This document shows positions 27,356 to 36,681 of a stretch of DNA of 64,000 nt, piece by piece; position 1 is the stretch's first letter, and each line of letters starts with the position of its first letter. Source of the DNA: Acidobacteriaceae bacterium KBS 89 (GTDB taxonomy: Bacteria > Acidobacteriota > Terriglobia > Terriglobales > Acidobacteriaceae); NCBI GenBank assembly GCA_000381605.1, contig KB906754.1, forward strand, positions 1,013,147-1,077,146, read 5' to 3'. Position numbers and translations under genes: made by a program. The notes below the pieces were generated by a model. It searched no databases. It saw nothing but the letters and a program-made list of their open reading frames with translations, and had not been told where the DNA came from.

Positions 27356-29917
27356 TTACTCGTTCCGCAGTGCCACCATCGGCTCAACCCCGGCTGCGCG
27401 GCGAGCTGGAATCACTGACGCAAGCACGGCTGCCAACGCGAGCAACAGCGTAGCGAACACGATCATGACTGGGTCCCACGGCTTTACGCCGAACAGTTGA
27501 TTCTTCATCAGCCAGCCTGCGCCGATTGCTGCTGGAATGCCAAGTGCCAGTCCAATCCCTACCTGCGAGAAGGCGCCTCGCAGCACCATCTTGACAACAC
27601 GCCAGCGATCTGCCCCGAGCGCCATACGAATGCCGATCTCGCCCGTTCGCTGCTCCACCATATAGGCCATCACCCCATAGAGCCCGATCGCTGCCAGAAG
27701 CAGACCAAGTACACCAAAGAGCGTCGTGAGCGTCGCGATCATATTCTCCTGTTGGAAGTCCGCGCTCAACACCTGGTTGTAAGGGTCAACACCATAGAGC
27801 ACGAGATCGGGATCGACTTCGGCCAGAGCCTTGCGCACGCGCTCTTCCATTCCGGGCGGATTTCCCGGCGCCCAGATCACGATGTTGTAGAGGTAATGCG
27901 ACCAGATTTCCCCGCTTTGAAAGGCTGGATCGTCGTACTGCACGGTCTGGCTCTCGGGCAGCCAGAACATCGGACGTATCGGATCTTTGTAGTCGTAGGT
28001 CATATACCGCATGTCCTTCGCCACGCCGACAATTTCATACGTTGTCGCATATTTGATTCTGTTCTGTCCGAAGTGCTCTCCGATCGGGTTTTTATCTTTG
28101 AAGAACCTCTTCGCGAAGGCCTCGTTGACGACCGCTACCTTGCGCGTTGTAGCAGTGTCATCATCAGTAATGGGTCGGCCGAGCGCCATCTTCCCCCCTA
28201 AGGTTTCGAAGAACCCCGGCATCACGCGAGCCCATGAGGCACCGGTGTCTTCTTTGGCTGCGGGTTCGGGTCTGCCTGCGATGCGAATCCCATCGTTCCA
28301 GCTATCGCCTGTCATTGGTGCATAGAGAGCCGGCGCGACCATCCGCACACCAGGGATCTGACTCAGGCGATCGTCGATCTTCCGGAACATTGGCTCGAGT
28401 TGCTCGGGCTTGTAGTTGCCCAACGTCGGATTGATCCATGCGATGTAGCGGCCCTCCGTCTCGAATCCGAAATTCTGGTGTTCGAGATTCCGGAGGCTGC
28501 GGGCGAGGAGCGCTGCTGCCGACAGCAATACCAGCGACATGGCTACCTGTGTGATGACTAACGATTTTTGCGTCCAGGAGCGAGTGCCACCTGTCGAACG
28601 GTTTGCGCCTCGTAGCGCTTCGATCGGATCGGCGTGCGAGGTCATCCACGCCGGTACAATCCCAAAGATGACTCCGGTCAGCACCGACAGCGCCAACGTG
28701 AAGAGCAAAACTGGCCAGGAGGGCGAGGCACTGACGGGTACGAAGTTGTGTGCGCTGATTTGAAAGGCCAAGTGGAGAATCAGCCTCGTGCCGGCGTAGG
28801 CCACGCCGATACCCAAAACTCCGCCGATCAAAGCCAGAAGCAGAGATTCCACAAGCGCCTTGCGCACGAGCCGCCGCCGCGAAGCGCCGAGAGCAACGCG
28901 TACGGAGGTCTGCCCGCGATCCTTCAATCCTCGCGCCAACATCAGATTCGCAAGATTTCCGCAGGCCACCAGCAAAACGCATGCAGCTGCCACCAGCAGC
29001 AGCTTCAACCCATCCTGGTACTGATCCCTCATGGCCGCTACTCCAGCACCGCCCGGAGTTAAATGCAACGTCTGCTGCTGCCAGAGCTGTTTCTCGCCTG
29101 GCTCCATATCGGGCACGTGGCTGGCCAGCCAGTCGTGGAGTTCCACCTTCAGCTTTGCGTCGAGGGTCTTGGGATCGACTCCCGGCCGCACTCTCCCGAT
29201 GAGATCGAGAAAGCTTCCATTCGGTCTTTTGAGCCGCGAGGTCGCTCCATCGATCAATAATTCCGAGGTCAACGGTAGCCAGAAATCCGGCATGCCCCAG
29301 CCAGCCAATTTGGCTCCATAGAATCCTGGCGCAGCCACACCGATCACGGTGAACGGGTGACCATTGATCTGGTAGCTGGCGCCAACCACCGACGGATCGG
29401 AGCCGTACTTCTCCTTCCAGATGCGGTAGCTCATGACTGCCACCGATGGCGCGCTTTCCTGGTCATCGGCGTCGGTTAAAAGCCGGCCGATCCAAGGCTG
29501 CACACCGAAGGTTCTAAAGAAGTTTCCGGATACATATTCTCCGTTTCGTGTGTCCGCCTGCGCCTGCGATCCCGCTCTGCGGACGCCAAGGGGCGCGTTG
29601 CCCGCCTGAAGCGCAGCCAGGTCCGTGAACTCCGGAGTGTGGTCGCGAAAGACCTTGTACGCCTCCCACGAGAACAACGAAAAATTGCCATCATCCCCCT
29701 GGCGGTATCCGCCCCAGTTGCAGCAGCGAACCTTGTCTCCAATGCGCCAGAGCTCGTCCGGTTTCGTTACCGGCAGCGACTTCAACATCACCTGGTGCAC
29801 CAGCGTAAAGATCGCCGTCGTCGCCCCGATCCCCAACGCCAGCGTAATCACTGCCGTAGTTGTGAACCCCGGTGCCTTCCGCAGTTGTCGAAGCGCATCG
29901 CGCAAATCCGCCAGCAT
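27356..29917 (-). CDS. ADOP-type MacB/FtsX permease, without N-terminal soluble domain
   Basis: An 853-residue permease with two MacB-core/FtsX halves: first TM at about 20-40 (TTAVITLALGIGATTAIFTL), central helices at 330-460 (GVLGIGVAYAGTRLILHL), and C-terminal helices with GEIGIRMALGADRWRV at about 770. It starts directly at the first membrane segment and lacks the 75-residue helical N-terminus of the other ADOP gene (21044). No PadR gene or ATPase is adjacent. AGGAGAG six bases before ATG 29917 supports the start. Substrate unknown. Confidence 0.9.
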   Translation of the reverse strand: MLADLRDALRQLRKAPGFTTTAVITLALGIGATTAIFTLVHQVMLKSLPVTKPDELWRIGDKVRCCNWGGYRQGDDGNFSLFSWEAYKVFRDHTPEFTDLAALQAGNAPLGVRRAGSQAQADTRNGEYVSGNFFRTFGVQPWIGRLLTDADDQESAPSVAVMSYRIWKEKYGSDPSVVGASYQINGHPFTVIGVAAPGFYGAKLAGWGMPDFWLPLTSELLIDGATSRLKRPNGSFLDLIGRVRPGVDPKTLDAKLKVELHDWLASHVPDMEPGEKQLWQQQTLHLTPGGAGVAAMRDQYQDGLKLLLVAAACVLLVACGNLANLMLARGLKDRGQTSVRVALGASRRRLVRKALVESLLLALIGGVLGIGVAYAGTRLILHLAFQISAHNFVPVSASPSWPVLLFTLALSVLTGVIFGIVPAWMTSHADPIEALRGANRSTGGTRSWTQKSLVITQVAMSLVLLSAAALLARSLRNLEHQNFGFETEGRYIAWINPTLGNYKPEQLEPMFRKIDDRLSQIPGVRMVAPALYAPMTGDSWNDGIRIAGRPEPAAKEDTGASWARVMPGFFETLGGKMALGRPITDDDTATTRKVAVVNEAFAKRFFKDKNPIGEHFGQNRIKYATTYEIVGVAKDMRYMTYDYKDPIRPMFWLPESQTVQYDDPAFQSGEIWSHYLYNIVIWAPGNPPGMEERVRKALAEVDPDLVLYGVDPYNQVLSADFQQENMIATLTTLFGVLGLLLAAIGLYGVMAYMVEQRTGEIGIRMALGADRWRVVKMVLRGAFSQVGIGLALGIPAAIGAGWLMKNQLFGVKPWDPVMIVFATLLLALAAVLASVIPARRAAGVEPMVALRNE

Positions 29918-30284
29918 TCGTCTCTCCTATCCTGTCTGTGAGCCCGGGACCACCGCTGTACAGTACGAGAACATCTGCCCCCCGGTTCCCCGGAAATAAT
30001 CGGCCGTACCACGAGGACATAAGGCGCGAGGAAGAATCATTTAGAGAGACGCTCTCCCCCGTCGAGTCCGCATTCCTGTGGCTCGTCGGCCACTCTTCCC
30101 TAACCCGCTAATGTTCGGTTTGCCCGTCAACGACACCGAACTCTGACGTCGGTAATTTTCCCAAATCATAGATATCCATAAGCCGCGCGGCGCATTGAAT
30201 ACTGAAGGGGTCCCAAAAACCAAACCCCCCGCCCATTCGCGCAAACGGCGCGCGATAAGGACGGGGTACCTGGTCTCTTGAGCT

Positions 30285-30848
30285 TTACTTCTTGGGCCGC
30301 GACTCCGGCGGCACAAGACCTGCGAGGCGGTAGTACACAACGAGCTGGCCGTAGTGTTCTCCGCTATGCTCGATGATGCCGTATGCAATGTCGATAACGC
30401 GCGCCTTCTGCTGAGGGTAATAGACAACCTCCGTCATCAGGCCTTTTTCGCCTTTCGACTGGATGGCGGTTGCGCCATCGGCGAAGGATTTCTTGACGAA
30501 TGCAACGATGTCGGCCTTGGATTTGTATTGCTCGCGCTTCGGATCTTCTGCCGCGGGAGGCTTCTGCCCCATCGCAGGATTCGTGAAGTAGTAGCATGAA
30601 CCCGCCGCGTGCAGTAATTGCTCGGCGAAGCTCCGCTGCGCGGGTGTCGGCTTGAAGTCATATTTGTCCTCAGGAAAATCTTCGGCCAGCGCCGTCAGCT
30701 TGCGGCCAATCTCATTCCAGGAATCGAGCACGACTTTCGATTCCGGATCGGCAGGTTTGACGGCTGCATCTTTCTTCATCGTGTCCTGGGCATGGGCGGC
30801 AAATGCAAATGCCAGCAGGACGATAGCGAGAAACGATAGTCTTTTCAT
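30285..30848 (-). CDS. secreted DinB-like protein
   Basis: ATG 30848 with GGAG six bases upstream is preferred over the GTG at 30860. A 21-residue signal peptide (LAIVLLAFAFAAHAQ) precedes a DinB-like four-helix bundle. The His residues of LLHAAGSCYY, and EHSGEHYGQLVVYY near the end, occupy the usual metal-binding positions of this superfamily. Exported DinB-like proteins of this length are common in Acidobacteria; function unknown (hydrolase- or thiol-transferase-like is possible). It is the last gene of the ArsR-SRPBCC operon, 44 bases downstream of the SRPBCC gene. Confidence 0.8.
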   Translation of the reverse strand: MKRLSFLAIVLLAFAFAAHAQDTMKKDAAVKPADPESKVVLDSWNEIGRKLTALAEDFPEDKYDFKPTPAQRSFAEQLLHAAGSCYYFTNPAMGQKPPAAEDPKREQYKSKADIVAFVKKSFADGATAIQSKGEKGLMTEVVYYPQQKARVIDIAYGIIEHSGEHYGQLVVYYRLAGLVPPESRPKK

Positions 30849-30892
30849 TTCTTTCTCCACGATTGAGTTTCGCGAATCAAAGCTTCAGTTTC

Positions 30893-31402
30893 TTATTTCG
30901 CCTGCGCCAGCTCCGCAACAACTGCGGCAATTTTTTCGAGTATCTCGTTCCAGCCCTCGAGTTGCCCGCTGTTCTTGGCGCTCTCCATCGGTTCATTTCC
31001 AATGAAAGTAAGCTTCGTCTGGCCGTTTCCTAAGTCCTCAAAAAGAGTCACGTCGTAAGCACCCTCGATGGCCTCAGGTTCGATTCCCAATTGCGCAGGG
31101 TCAATCTTGTTTCCCTCCGGGTCAGAAAAATACATCAAGGAAACAATCTTCTCGTACGGAACAATCTCGTGGTATTCAACCGCATTCCAGCCCTCCTGCC
31201 CATCCGGCGCCTTCATGCAGCAGAGAAGTTTTCCTCCCACGCGAAAATCCATCTTGCAAACAGGCGCAGTAAAGCCCTTCGGTCCCCACCACTGCATGAT
31301 GTACTTCGGGTCTGTCCACGCCTTCCAAACCAACTCGCGTGGGGCATCGAAAACTCGTGTTATCGTCATCCGCTCTGTCTCGTTAACCGTGTTATTTGTC
31401 AT
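30893..31402 (-). CDS. SRPBCC/AHSA1-domain protein
   Basis: The 169-residue product has the AHSA1 signature opening: ERMTITRVFDAPRELVWKAW, then MQWWGPKGFTAPVCKMDFR and later GTYDVTLFED-like AYDVTLFEDLGNGQTKLTF. It forms a helix-grip fold with a hydrophobic cavity; such proteins beside ArsR regulators may bind small hydrophobic ligands. The start overlaps the ArsR stop by 11 bases, so translation is coupled. Confidence 0.85.
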   Translation of the reverse strand: MTNNTVNETERMTITRVFDAPRELVWKAWTDPKYIMQWWGPKGFTAPVCKMDFRVGGKLLCCMKAPDGQEGWNAVEYHEIVPYEKIVSLMYFSDPEGNKIDPAQLGIEPEAIEGAYDVTLFEDLGNGQTKLTFIGNEPMESAKNSGQLEGWNEILEKIAAVVAELAQAK

Positions 31403-31736
31403 CTCTGACCTCCTCTTTTTTCATTTGCTTCACAACCTCTTCCAGCTTGTCGAAACTCTCTTCCCAGAACCGGCGATAGCTAAACGCCCAGTCGCTGACC
31501 GTCTTAATCGCCTCTGGCCTGAGCGTGCACACACTCTCCCGTCCACGCTTCGTCTTGATCACAATCCGCGCCCGCACTAGGTACGCAATATGTTTTGAAA
31601 TCATCTGCTGCGAGAGCGCAAACGGTTCCGTCAAGCCGTGCACAGAGGCAGGCCCACGGGAGAGCCGCTCGATCATCGCCCGCCGGGTTGGATCAGACAA
31701 AGCCGCAAATGTTGTACCTAGCCGATCCACAACCAT
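31392..31736 (-). CDS. ArsR-family transcriptional regulator
   Basis: ATG 31736 gives 114 residues, the usual ArsR length; the open frame to 31793 would run through the likely operator. The winged helix is clear: FAALSDPTRRAMIERLSRGP, then SQQMISKHIAYLVRARIV. There is no CxC or other metal motif. Members with an SRPBCC gene directly behind them are a common ArsR subtype that responds to non-metal signals. It leads a three-gene operon with the SRPBCC and DinB genes. Confidence 0.85.
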   Translation of the reverse strand: MVVDRLGTTFAALSDPTRRAMIERLSRGPASVHGLTEPFALSQQMISKHIAYLVRARIVIKTKRGRESVCTLRPEAIKTVSDWAFSYRRFWEESFDKLEEVVKQMKKEEVRDDK

Positions 31737-31752
31737 ATGGTTGTTGATTTCG

Positions 31753-31766
31753 ATTGAAATGTCAAT
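31753..31766. promoter_or_regulatory. inverted repeat ATTGA-N4-TCAAT, candidate ArsR operator
   Basis: ATTGAAATGTCAAT is a perfect 5-bp inverted repeat with 4-base spacer, located 17 bases before the ATG of the arsR gene, followed by further ATTG/CAAT elements (CAATTGATATTG, 31763-31774). Position and symmetry suit autoregulation. Confidence 0.45.
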
Positions 31767-31774
31767 TGATATTG

Positions 31775-32204
31775 TCGCGAGCCGGATTTCCATTCACTGG
31801 TCTCTAAACCCTTACACCGACGCATATAGATCGCCAATGCACTCACTGAACAGGATTGCTACCCTTAAGTCGGCCAGTGTCCGGCGACCCTTTCCCAGGC
31901 GTGATCGTGATCCTCGGTTGACGCCAACAGACCAATTCACTCATTGAGAACCTGGACAAGGAGCCTTGTGGCGTTCCGGGTGGTTGTCGGCAACTCGGAA
32001 GTTGGAGCAGTGATGAGTTGCGCCCGAAAATAGAGTTTTCGCAACAGTCTCGAACGAGCCACCAGAAATAAATATCGTCCGCCTACCTCAAAAAACACCA
32101 GCAATTTCGCATGTCAAGCCCCGAAACGACCTAACCTATTTCAAGACAACAACATCCACTTGGCGTATGAGTTATCTCCAGTTTGCTATCCTTAAAACAG
32201 ATAG
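31775..32204. other. intergenic gap, no gene seen
   Basis: Between the arsR 5' region and the element at 32205. Frames here are short and interrupted. No repeat or hairpin found. Confidence 0.4.
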
Positions 32205-32396
32205 AAAAAAGCCCCGGCTCCCGACCGGGGCTTTCTCTTTGCTCACAAAATGCTGCATAACTATTTTGTTTCCAATATTTTGGACGCAACTCATCTGGAA
32301 TCAATATTTTGCGAGGATCAAGTCCGCTTAAACCATTGATTACAAGCGATTTACGCGCGGGCAATGGGGGGGGACCCCCCTTATAGGACGCCAACC
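32205..32396. repeat. structured intergenic element with hairpins and AATATTTTG copies
   Basis: The stretch holds an A6 run, an inverted repeat CCCCGG (32212-32217) with CCGGGG (32225-32230) with flanking T-rich tract, two similar blocks CCAATATTTTGG (32273-32284) and CAATATTTTGC (32302-32312), and a run of about nine G followed by A and six C (32366-32380). This structure is unlike the adjacent genes. It may be a multicopy intergenic element of this lineage, and the first hairpin could end transcription in either direction. The reverse frame of 93 codons through it looks accidental. Confidence 0.4.
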
Positions 32397-33077
32397 CTAC
32401 ATCTCCGCCCATCGCCGCAAAAGGTTGTGATACACCCCCGTAAATTGCACCCCCACAGCACTCCCCGGCGACTCCGCCGCCAGCCGCTGGATTCCCGTAT
32501 CGAGGTCATACAGCAACGTGCGATCTCCATCACTTCGGATCATGCTCTGCACCCAGAAGAACGAAGCGACCCTCGCTCCCCTGGTCACCGGAGCCACCCG
32601 GTGCAGACTCGTCGCCGGATACAGCACCATATGCCCCGCCGGCAGCTTCACCGAGTGCACCCCATACGTGTCCTCCACATGAAGCTCACCACCCTCATAC
32701 TCCTCCGGCGCGGACAGAAACAAAGTCGCCGAAACGTCCGTCCTGATCCGCTGGCCCGTCATCGCGTTCGAGCGGATCGCGGTGTCCACATGCGTGCCGA
32801 AGTGACCGCCTCCCGTGTACCGGTTGAACATCGGCGGAAAGACTCGCAACGGCAACGCAGCCGACATGAACAGAGGCGAACGCGCCAACGCTGCCAGCAC
32901 CATCTCGCCCAGCTTCACCGTCACCGGATGACCCTCCGGCAACTGCAGGTTCTCCTTCACCTTCTGCGCCTGGTATCCGGCCGTCACCTTGCCATCCACC
33001 CACTCCGCCCCATCCAACGCTGCTCTGGCCTGCGCGACCTCGCCGACCGTCAGCACATCAGGAATCGTAATCAGCAT
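32397..33077 (-). CDS. piuC: Fe(II)/2-oxoglutarate hydroxylase of the PiuC/YbiX family
   Basis: ATG 33077, five bases after GAGGAG. The 226-residue product has the prolyl 4-hydroxylase-like core: [18 protein letters not shown] with the iron ligands His and Asp, and [18 protein letters not shown] with the distal His and the Arg that binds 2-oxoglutarate. This is the PKHD-type hydroxylase PiuC, which usually accompanies a TonB-dependent siderophore receptor. It lies 17 bases behind the receptor gene at 33095, so they form an operon. Confidence 0.85.
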   Translation of the reverse strand: MLITIPDVLTVGEVAQARAALDGAEWVDGKVTAGYQAQKVKENLQLPEGHPVTVKLGEMVLAALARSPLFMSAALPLRVFPPMFNRYTGGGHFGTHVDTAIRSNAMTGQRIRTDVSATLFLSAPEEYEGGELHVEDTYGVHSVKLPAGHMVLYPATSLHRVAPVTRGARVASFFWVQSMIRSDGDRTLLYDLDTGIQRLAAESPGSAVGVQFTGVYHNLLRRWAEM

Positions 33078-33094
33078 CACTGCTCCTCAAAACT

Positions 33095-35725
33095 TCAAAA
33101 CTTAAAGTTGACCCCGATCAGCGCATTCGCTCCCGCTCCCGGAATCAGGTGGCTCGGATGCGGAAGATCGATGAAGTACCGATTGAAAATATTGTTCACA
33201 TTCACCTGCAGCTCCAGCCGCTCCGTCACAGGCCGCTTCAACATCGCATCGAAGAGCCAGTAGCCAGGAACCTGCTTCATCGCCACGCTAGTCACCACAA
33301 ACCCCGGCCCATTTGAATTCGGAGCATATCCCGTCGGAACATATGGCACCGTAGAACTCGCCGTCCTCGCCCCGACATAATTGCTACCCACCCCTCCGTT
33401 CAGCCGCCACGGAAGCCGATGCGTCACGAACAGATTGAACGTCTGCTTTGGAACGTTCGCCAGCGGATATCCGACCGAAGTCGGGAAAAACTTCGAATAA
33501 ATCACGTCGCTGTTAAGATACGCATAACCAGCAACGATATTCATCCCCTGCGGCAGCCTTCCAACCATGCTGAATTGCACGCCCTTCACCAGCTGATTTC
33601 CTGCAGCAACAATATTGTTCGCATTCGTCGGATCCGTCTCGCGAGCGTTGTCCTTCTCCGTCCGGAATATCGCGCCCTCGGCCATCAACCGCTCATTCAG
33701 GAAGTTCCACTTCACGCCCGCTTCATACGTCTCGTTCTCCTCCGGCGCAGCCGAGCTGTTCGCAAGCCCAACACTCAGACTCAGCGACTCCGCACCGGGA
33801 TTGAAGCTCGTCCCGTAGTCGAAGTACACACTTCCGTGGCTCGAAGGCTTGTACACAAACGCAGCCCGATAAGTCGGTTGCTGATCCACACGGCTGATCG
33901 GCGCAACCGGAGCAGTCACCGTTCCTCCCTTCGGCGGTGTCGGTTGCCACAAGTTATATCCAGTGTCGAAGTGGTCCCATCTCACGCCTCCACTGAGCTC
34001 AAACAGCCTCCCTAGCTTGATCGTGTCGACGAAGTACACTCCAACGCTCTCCGACTTCGTATGCACGATCGAGGTGATATATCCAGTTCCCGAGAACGCC
34101 TGACTCGTATTCGGATCCACCAGCGTGGCGAAAGGAACTGTATTAACCCCGTTGATCGTATAGCTCGAACGAATGGGGTTCGATATCTCCTGTCCGCCTT
34201 CCACTCCAGCCAACAGCGCGTTCTTGACGCCAAGCAGCTTGAACCGCGCGGTCACCTCTGTCTGATCCCAAAGATCGCCTTCCACGCTCTTGACCTGGAT
34301 CTGGTTTCGGTTCACCAGGATCGTGTTCGGATTGCTCGAGCCGTTGTAAGGACAAGGAAGCGCCGGGTTCACCGCGGACGTAGGCAGCTTCGCCACGACT
34401 CCGCCAACTGGCACACTCGCCGGCGCGTTCGAGCAGATCTGCGGCTCCGTAATCTGCGCCTGTCGCGGATAGTTCGCCGCCCGGGCAATCATGTGCAGGT
34501 TCACACTCGGCGAGAACTCATGCTCCACCTTCAACGTCATGATGTCGACGTTAGTCTGGAGGTAGTTCTCGTCCGGAAACCCGTAGTAATCATGCCTAAT
34601 CGGTCCCGGCGCAACTGTGTTGTTCAACCAGGGAAGCCCGTAATCCGGAGTATCGTTGTCCTGCAGGTGAACGTAATTCAATGTCCCCCGAGTCTTCGTA
34701 TTCAACCCAACCGCCACGGACGGCGCAACACCCCACCGGCGAACCTCGGCGAAGGGTCGTCCCGCAACCCCGCTAAGCTGTCCAACTGCATTGAGCCGGA
34801 CTGCGCTTCCGCCCAGCACGCCGAGCATCGGCTTATTAAGGTCTCCGGTGATTCTCCGGGTCCCGTCAGTGCCAAACTGCGCCTGCACATGCGCGAACTG
34901 CTGCACCGTCGGCACCTTGCTCTCCTGGTTCACCACTCCTCCAGTCGAACCACGCCCAAACTGAATTCCCGCTGGACCTTCCAGCGCCTCCACCTGTTCA
35001 TAGTTGAACGTGTCGCGATAGTAACTGCCGAAGTCACGAATGCCGTCGAGAAAGATATCGTTCCGTGCGGTAAACCCGCGAATCGTGAGGTTGTCCCCCT
35101 GCGCTCCCGCCTCACCGGCTGCCAGGCTGATTCCGGGCACATTCCGCAGCGTATCCCGCAGCGTAGTTACCCCTTCGTCCTTCAGAACAAACTGCGGTAT
35201 CACTGTAATGCTCTGGGCCGTAGTCAGCAGCGGCTCTGTAAACTTTGTCATCGCAATCGAATCCGCGATCGACTCGGTTACAGAAACGGTGTCCTTCGAC
35301 TGCACCCCCACCACCACCGTCGTGGCATCTTCCACCCGGTAATTCAGTCCAGTCCCTTCCAGCAGCAACCGCAGCGCCTCATCCTCGCGATAAAGCCCAA
35401 CCACTCCCTGCGAGTTGAACCCCGCCAGCGTTCCTGCAGGCAACACAATCTTCACCGTCAATCCGGTAGCCTTCTCATAGGCCTTTACGGCGCCATCAAG
35501 CGGCCCCGCAGCAATATCGAATCTCTTCAGCGGTAGCGTCGCCTCCGCAGTACCGGATGCCGTCGGGTCCGTCTTCTCCATCTTTGCCAACGCAGACTTC
35601 GTTCCACCCATTGCCGCATACACCACGAGTGTTCCGGCCGCGATCCACCCACGGGTCTCCTCAAACATCGCGCGACCTGAACTCTTTTTCTTGCCCGCCA
35701 TTATCCTTCTCTTCATCTGCGTCAT
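33095..35725 (-). CDS. TonB-dependent siderophore receptor with STN domain
   Basis: An 876-residue outer-membrane receptor. ATG 35725 follows AGGAG by six bases. After the export signal an STN domain (about residues 48-130, FDIAAGPLDGAVKAYEKATG) is seen, then the plug (TLRDTLRNVPGISLAAGEAG, NLTIRGFTARNDIFLDGIRD) and a beta-barrel ending in the typical terminal Phe (NALIGVNFKF). The plug matches the FiuA/PiuA/Fiu catecholate group. An STN domain is usually associated with a FecR/sigma pair, but none is nearby. The PiuC gene follows. Likely iron-regulated, though no Fur box was identified. Confidence 0.9.
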   Translation of the reverse strand: MTQMKRRIMAGKKKSSGRAMFEETRGWIAAGTLVVYAAMGGTKSALAKMEKTDPTASGTAEATLPLKRFDIAAGPLDGAVKAYEKATGLTVKIVLPAGTLAGFNSQGVVGLYREDEALRLLLEGTGLNYRVEDATTVVVGVQSKDTVSVTESIADSIAMTKFTEPLLTTAQSITVIPQFVLKDEGVTTLRDTLRNVPGISLAAGEAGAQGDNLTIRGFTARNDIFLDGIRDFGSYYRDTFNYEQVEALEGPAGIQFGRGSTGGVVNQESKVPTVQQFAHVQAQFGTDGTRRITGDLNKPMLGVLGGSAVRLNAVGQLSGVAGRPFAEVRRWGVAPSVAVGLNTKTRGTLNYVHLQDNDTPDYGLPWLNNTVAPGPIRHDYYGFPDENYLQTNVDIMTLKVEHEFSPSVNLHMIARAANYPRQAQITEPQICSNAPASVPVGGVVAKLPTSAVNPALPCPYNGSSNPNTILVNRNQIQVKSVEGDLWDQTEVTARFKLLGVKNALLAGVEGGQEISNPIRSSYTINGVNTVPFATLVDPNTSQAFSGTGYITSIVHTKSESVGVYFVDTIKLGRLFELSGGVRWDHFDTGYNLWQPTPPKGGTVTAPVAPISRVDQQPTYRAAFVYKPSSHGSVYFDYGTSFNPGAESLSLSVGLANSSAAPEENETYEAGVKWNFLNERLMAEGAIFRTEKDNARETDPTNANNIVAAGNQLVKGVQFSMVGRLPQGMNIVAGYAYLNSDVIYSKFFPTSVGYPLANVPKQTFNLFVTHRLPWRLNGGVGSNYVGARTASSTVPYVPTGYAPNSNGPGFVVTSVAMKQVPGYWLFDAMLKRPVTERLELQVNVNNIFNRYFIDLPHPSHLIPGAGANALIGVNFKF

Positions 35726-35924
35726 ACCTTTCTCCTAGAAGCCACTTCGTGCCCATCAAAGGGACAAGAGAGCACACTTCGTCCTTGACCGCTAACCCAC
35801 TAAGTCCCGCTTGATGGCCGAAGCCACGCGAAACCTTGAAGTTCCTACTGATATGAAATGAACCTTTTGAACCGAGGTTGATCGGGCCACGAAGCGAACC
35901 CCAAGTCAACAAACCCTAGTGATT

Positions 35925-35938
35925 TGGTAACGCTTCCA
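35925..35938. promoter_or_regulatory. LacI-like operator candidate TGGTAACGCTTCCA
   Basis: TGGTAACGCTTCCA is symmetric at 5 of 7 pairs around the central CG, and fits the LacI/CcpA-type pattern with one deviation. It lies about 200 bases before the siderophore receptor start and 750 before the Oar-like gene. No LacI gene is in the window. Confidence 0.3.
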
Positions 35939-36230
35939 CTTACGCTGATCTGAGCACAATTCCAATTTCAGTATGCCGACTAGCCAGTCAAGCGATTTTG
36001 TCAATGTTCCTTCGTCCATTCGTCACTGGTCCCGCATGATCCGTCCCCAAAAAAACAATATCCGTCCCAAATTCCGAATAATCAAAGAAAGGTCAATTAA
36101 TTCTATAAGTTAACGGAGATCGCTTGAGCTTTCGACCGTCTGCTTAATACCGTGAAGGTAATTCCTCCCTTCATATCCGCGGAGGTGGCAATTCGTGACT
36201 GGCAACTCCTACTCCCCTCCTGTGTCCAGG

Positions 36231-36250
36231 AGATATTTCCGTAAATATCT
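36231..36250. promoter_or_regulatory. perfect 8-bp inverted repeat AGATATTT-CCGT-AAATATCT
   Basis: AGATATTT (36231-36238) and AAATATCT (36243-36250), spacer CCGT. It is 430 bases upstream of the Oar-like receptor. Could be a dimeric regulator site; too short and AT-rich to be a convincing terminator. Confidence 0.35.
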
Positions 36251-36314
36251 GGACTCATCTTCGCGTAAGCCCAATTACATGATCTAGAAATCTAACGAGT
36301 GTCGCTGTTAACCG

Positions 36315-36357
36315 AATATACGACGGAAAGAGTCGGATATCAAGATAAATATACGAC
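36315..36357. promoter_or_regulatory. direct repeat AATATACGAC, two copies
   Basis: AATATACGAC at 36315-36324 and 36348-36357, 33 bases apart, that is about three helical turns, upstream of the Oar-like receptor gene. Confidence 0.3.
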
Positions 36358-36681
36358 ATTTTCAGTCTTAGATTGCTTAAGACTCCTAATTCACGCTCGA
36401 ACACGGTGGGAGGGAAGTCCGGTTTCATGCAACTAACGTGGTATTTTTCTACAAAAAATCATATATTGGATTTTCTTCACAAGGTCTAAGTGAAGCTCCT
36501 GCCTTGCTTAGTACGTTGAATATTATGGGCATCATAAAATTCTCCCCCATTGGCCACACTTTGGCCATACGATTGCGCTATCTCTGTTAGCCGACTGAAT
36601 TGAAAATCGGAATATCTGACACTCCCTAAACCAAGCCTGCCGGGTGGCGACTTGATCAGTCCAGCATTGGAGACGAAAGAC

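Larger units (their letters stand above)
35726..36681. other. 956-bp intergenic leader before the Oar-like receptor
   Basis: No convincing gene. It is AT-richer than its surroundings and holds the three features listed next (35925, 36231, 36315). It must contain the promoters for both divergent TonB receptor genes. Confidence 0.5.

Noticed and set aside
31070..31090. tRNA-like GGTTCGATTCCC
   Set aside because: Inside the SRPBCC gene, no acceptor stem or cloverleaf.
32131..32412. 93-codon minus-strand frame through the structured intergenic element
   Set aside because: It would translate a hairpin and the C/G run; no coding character.
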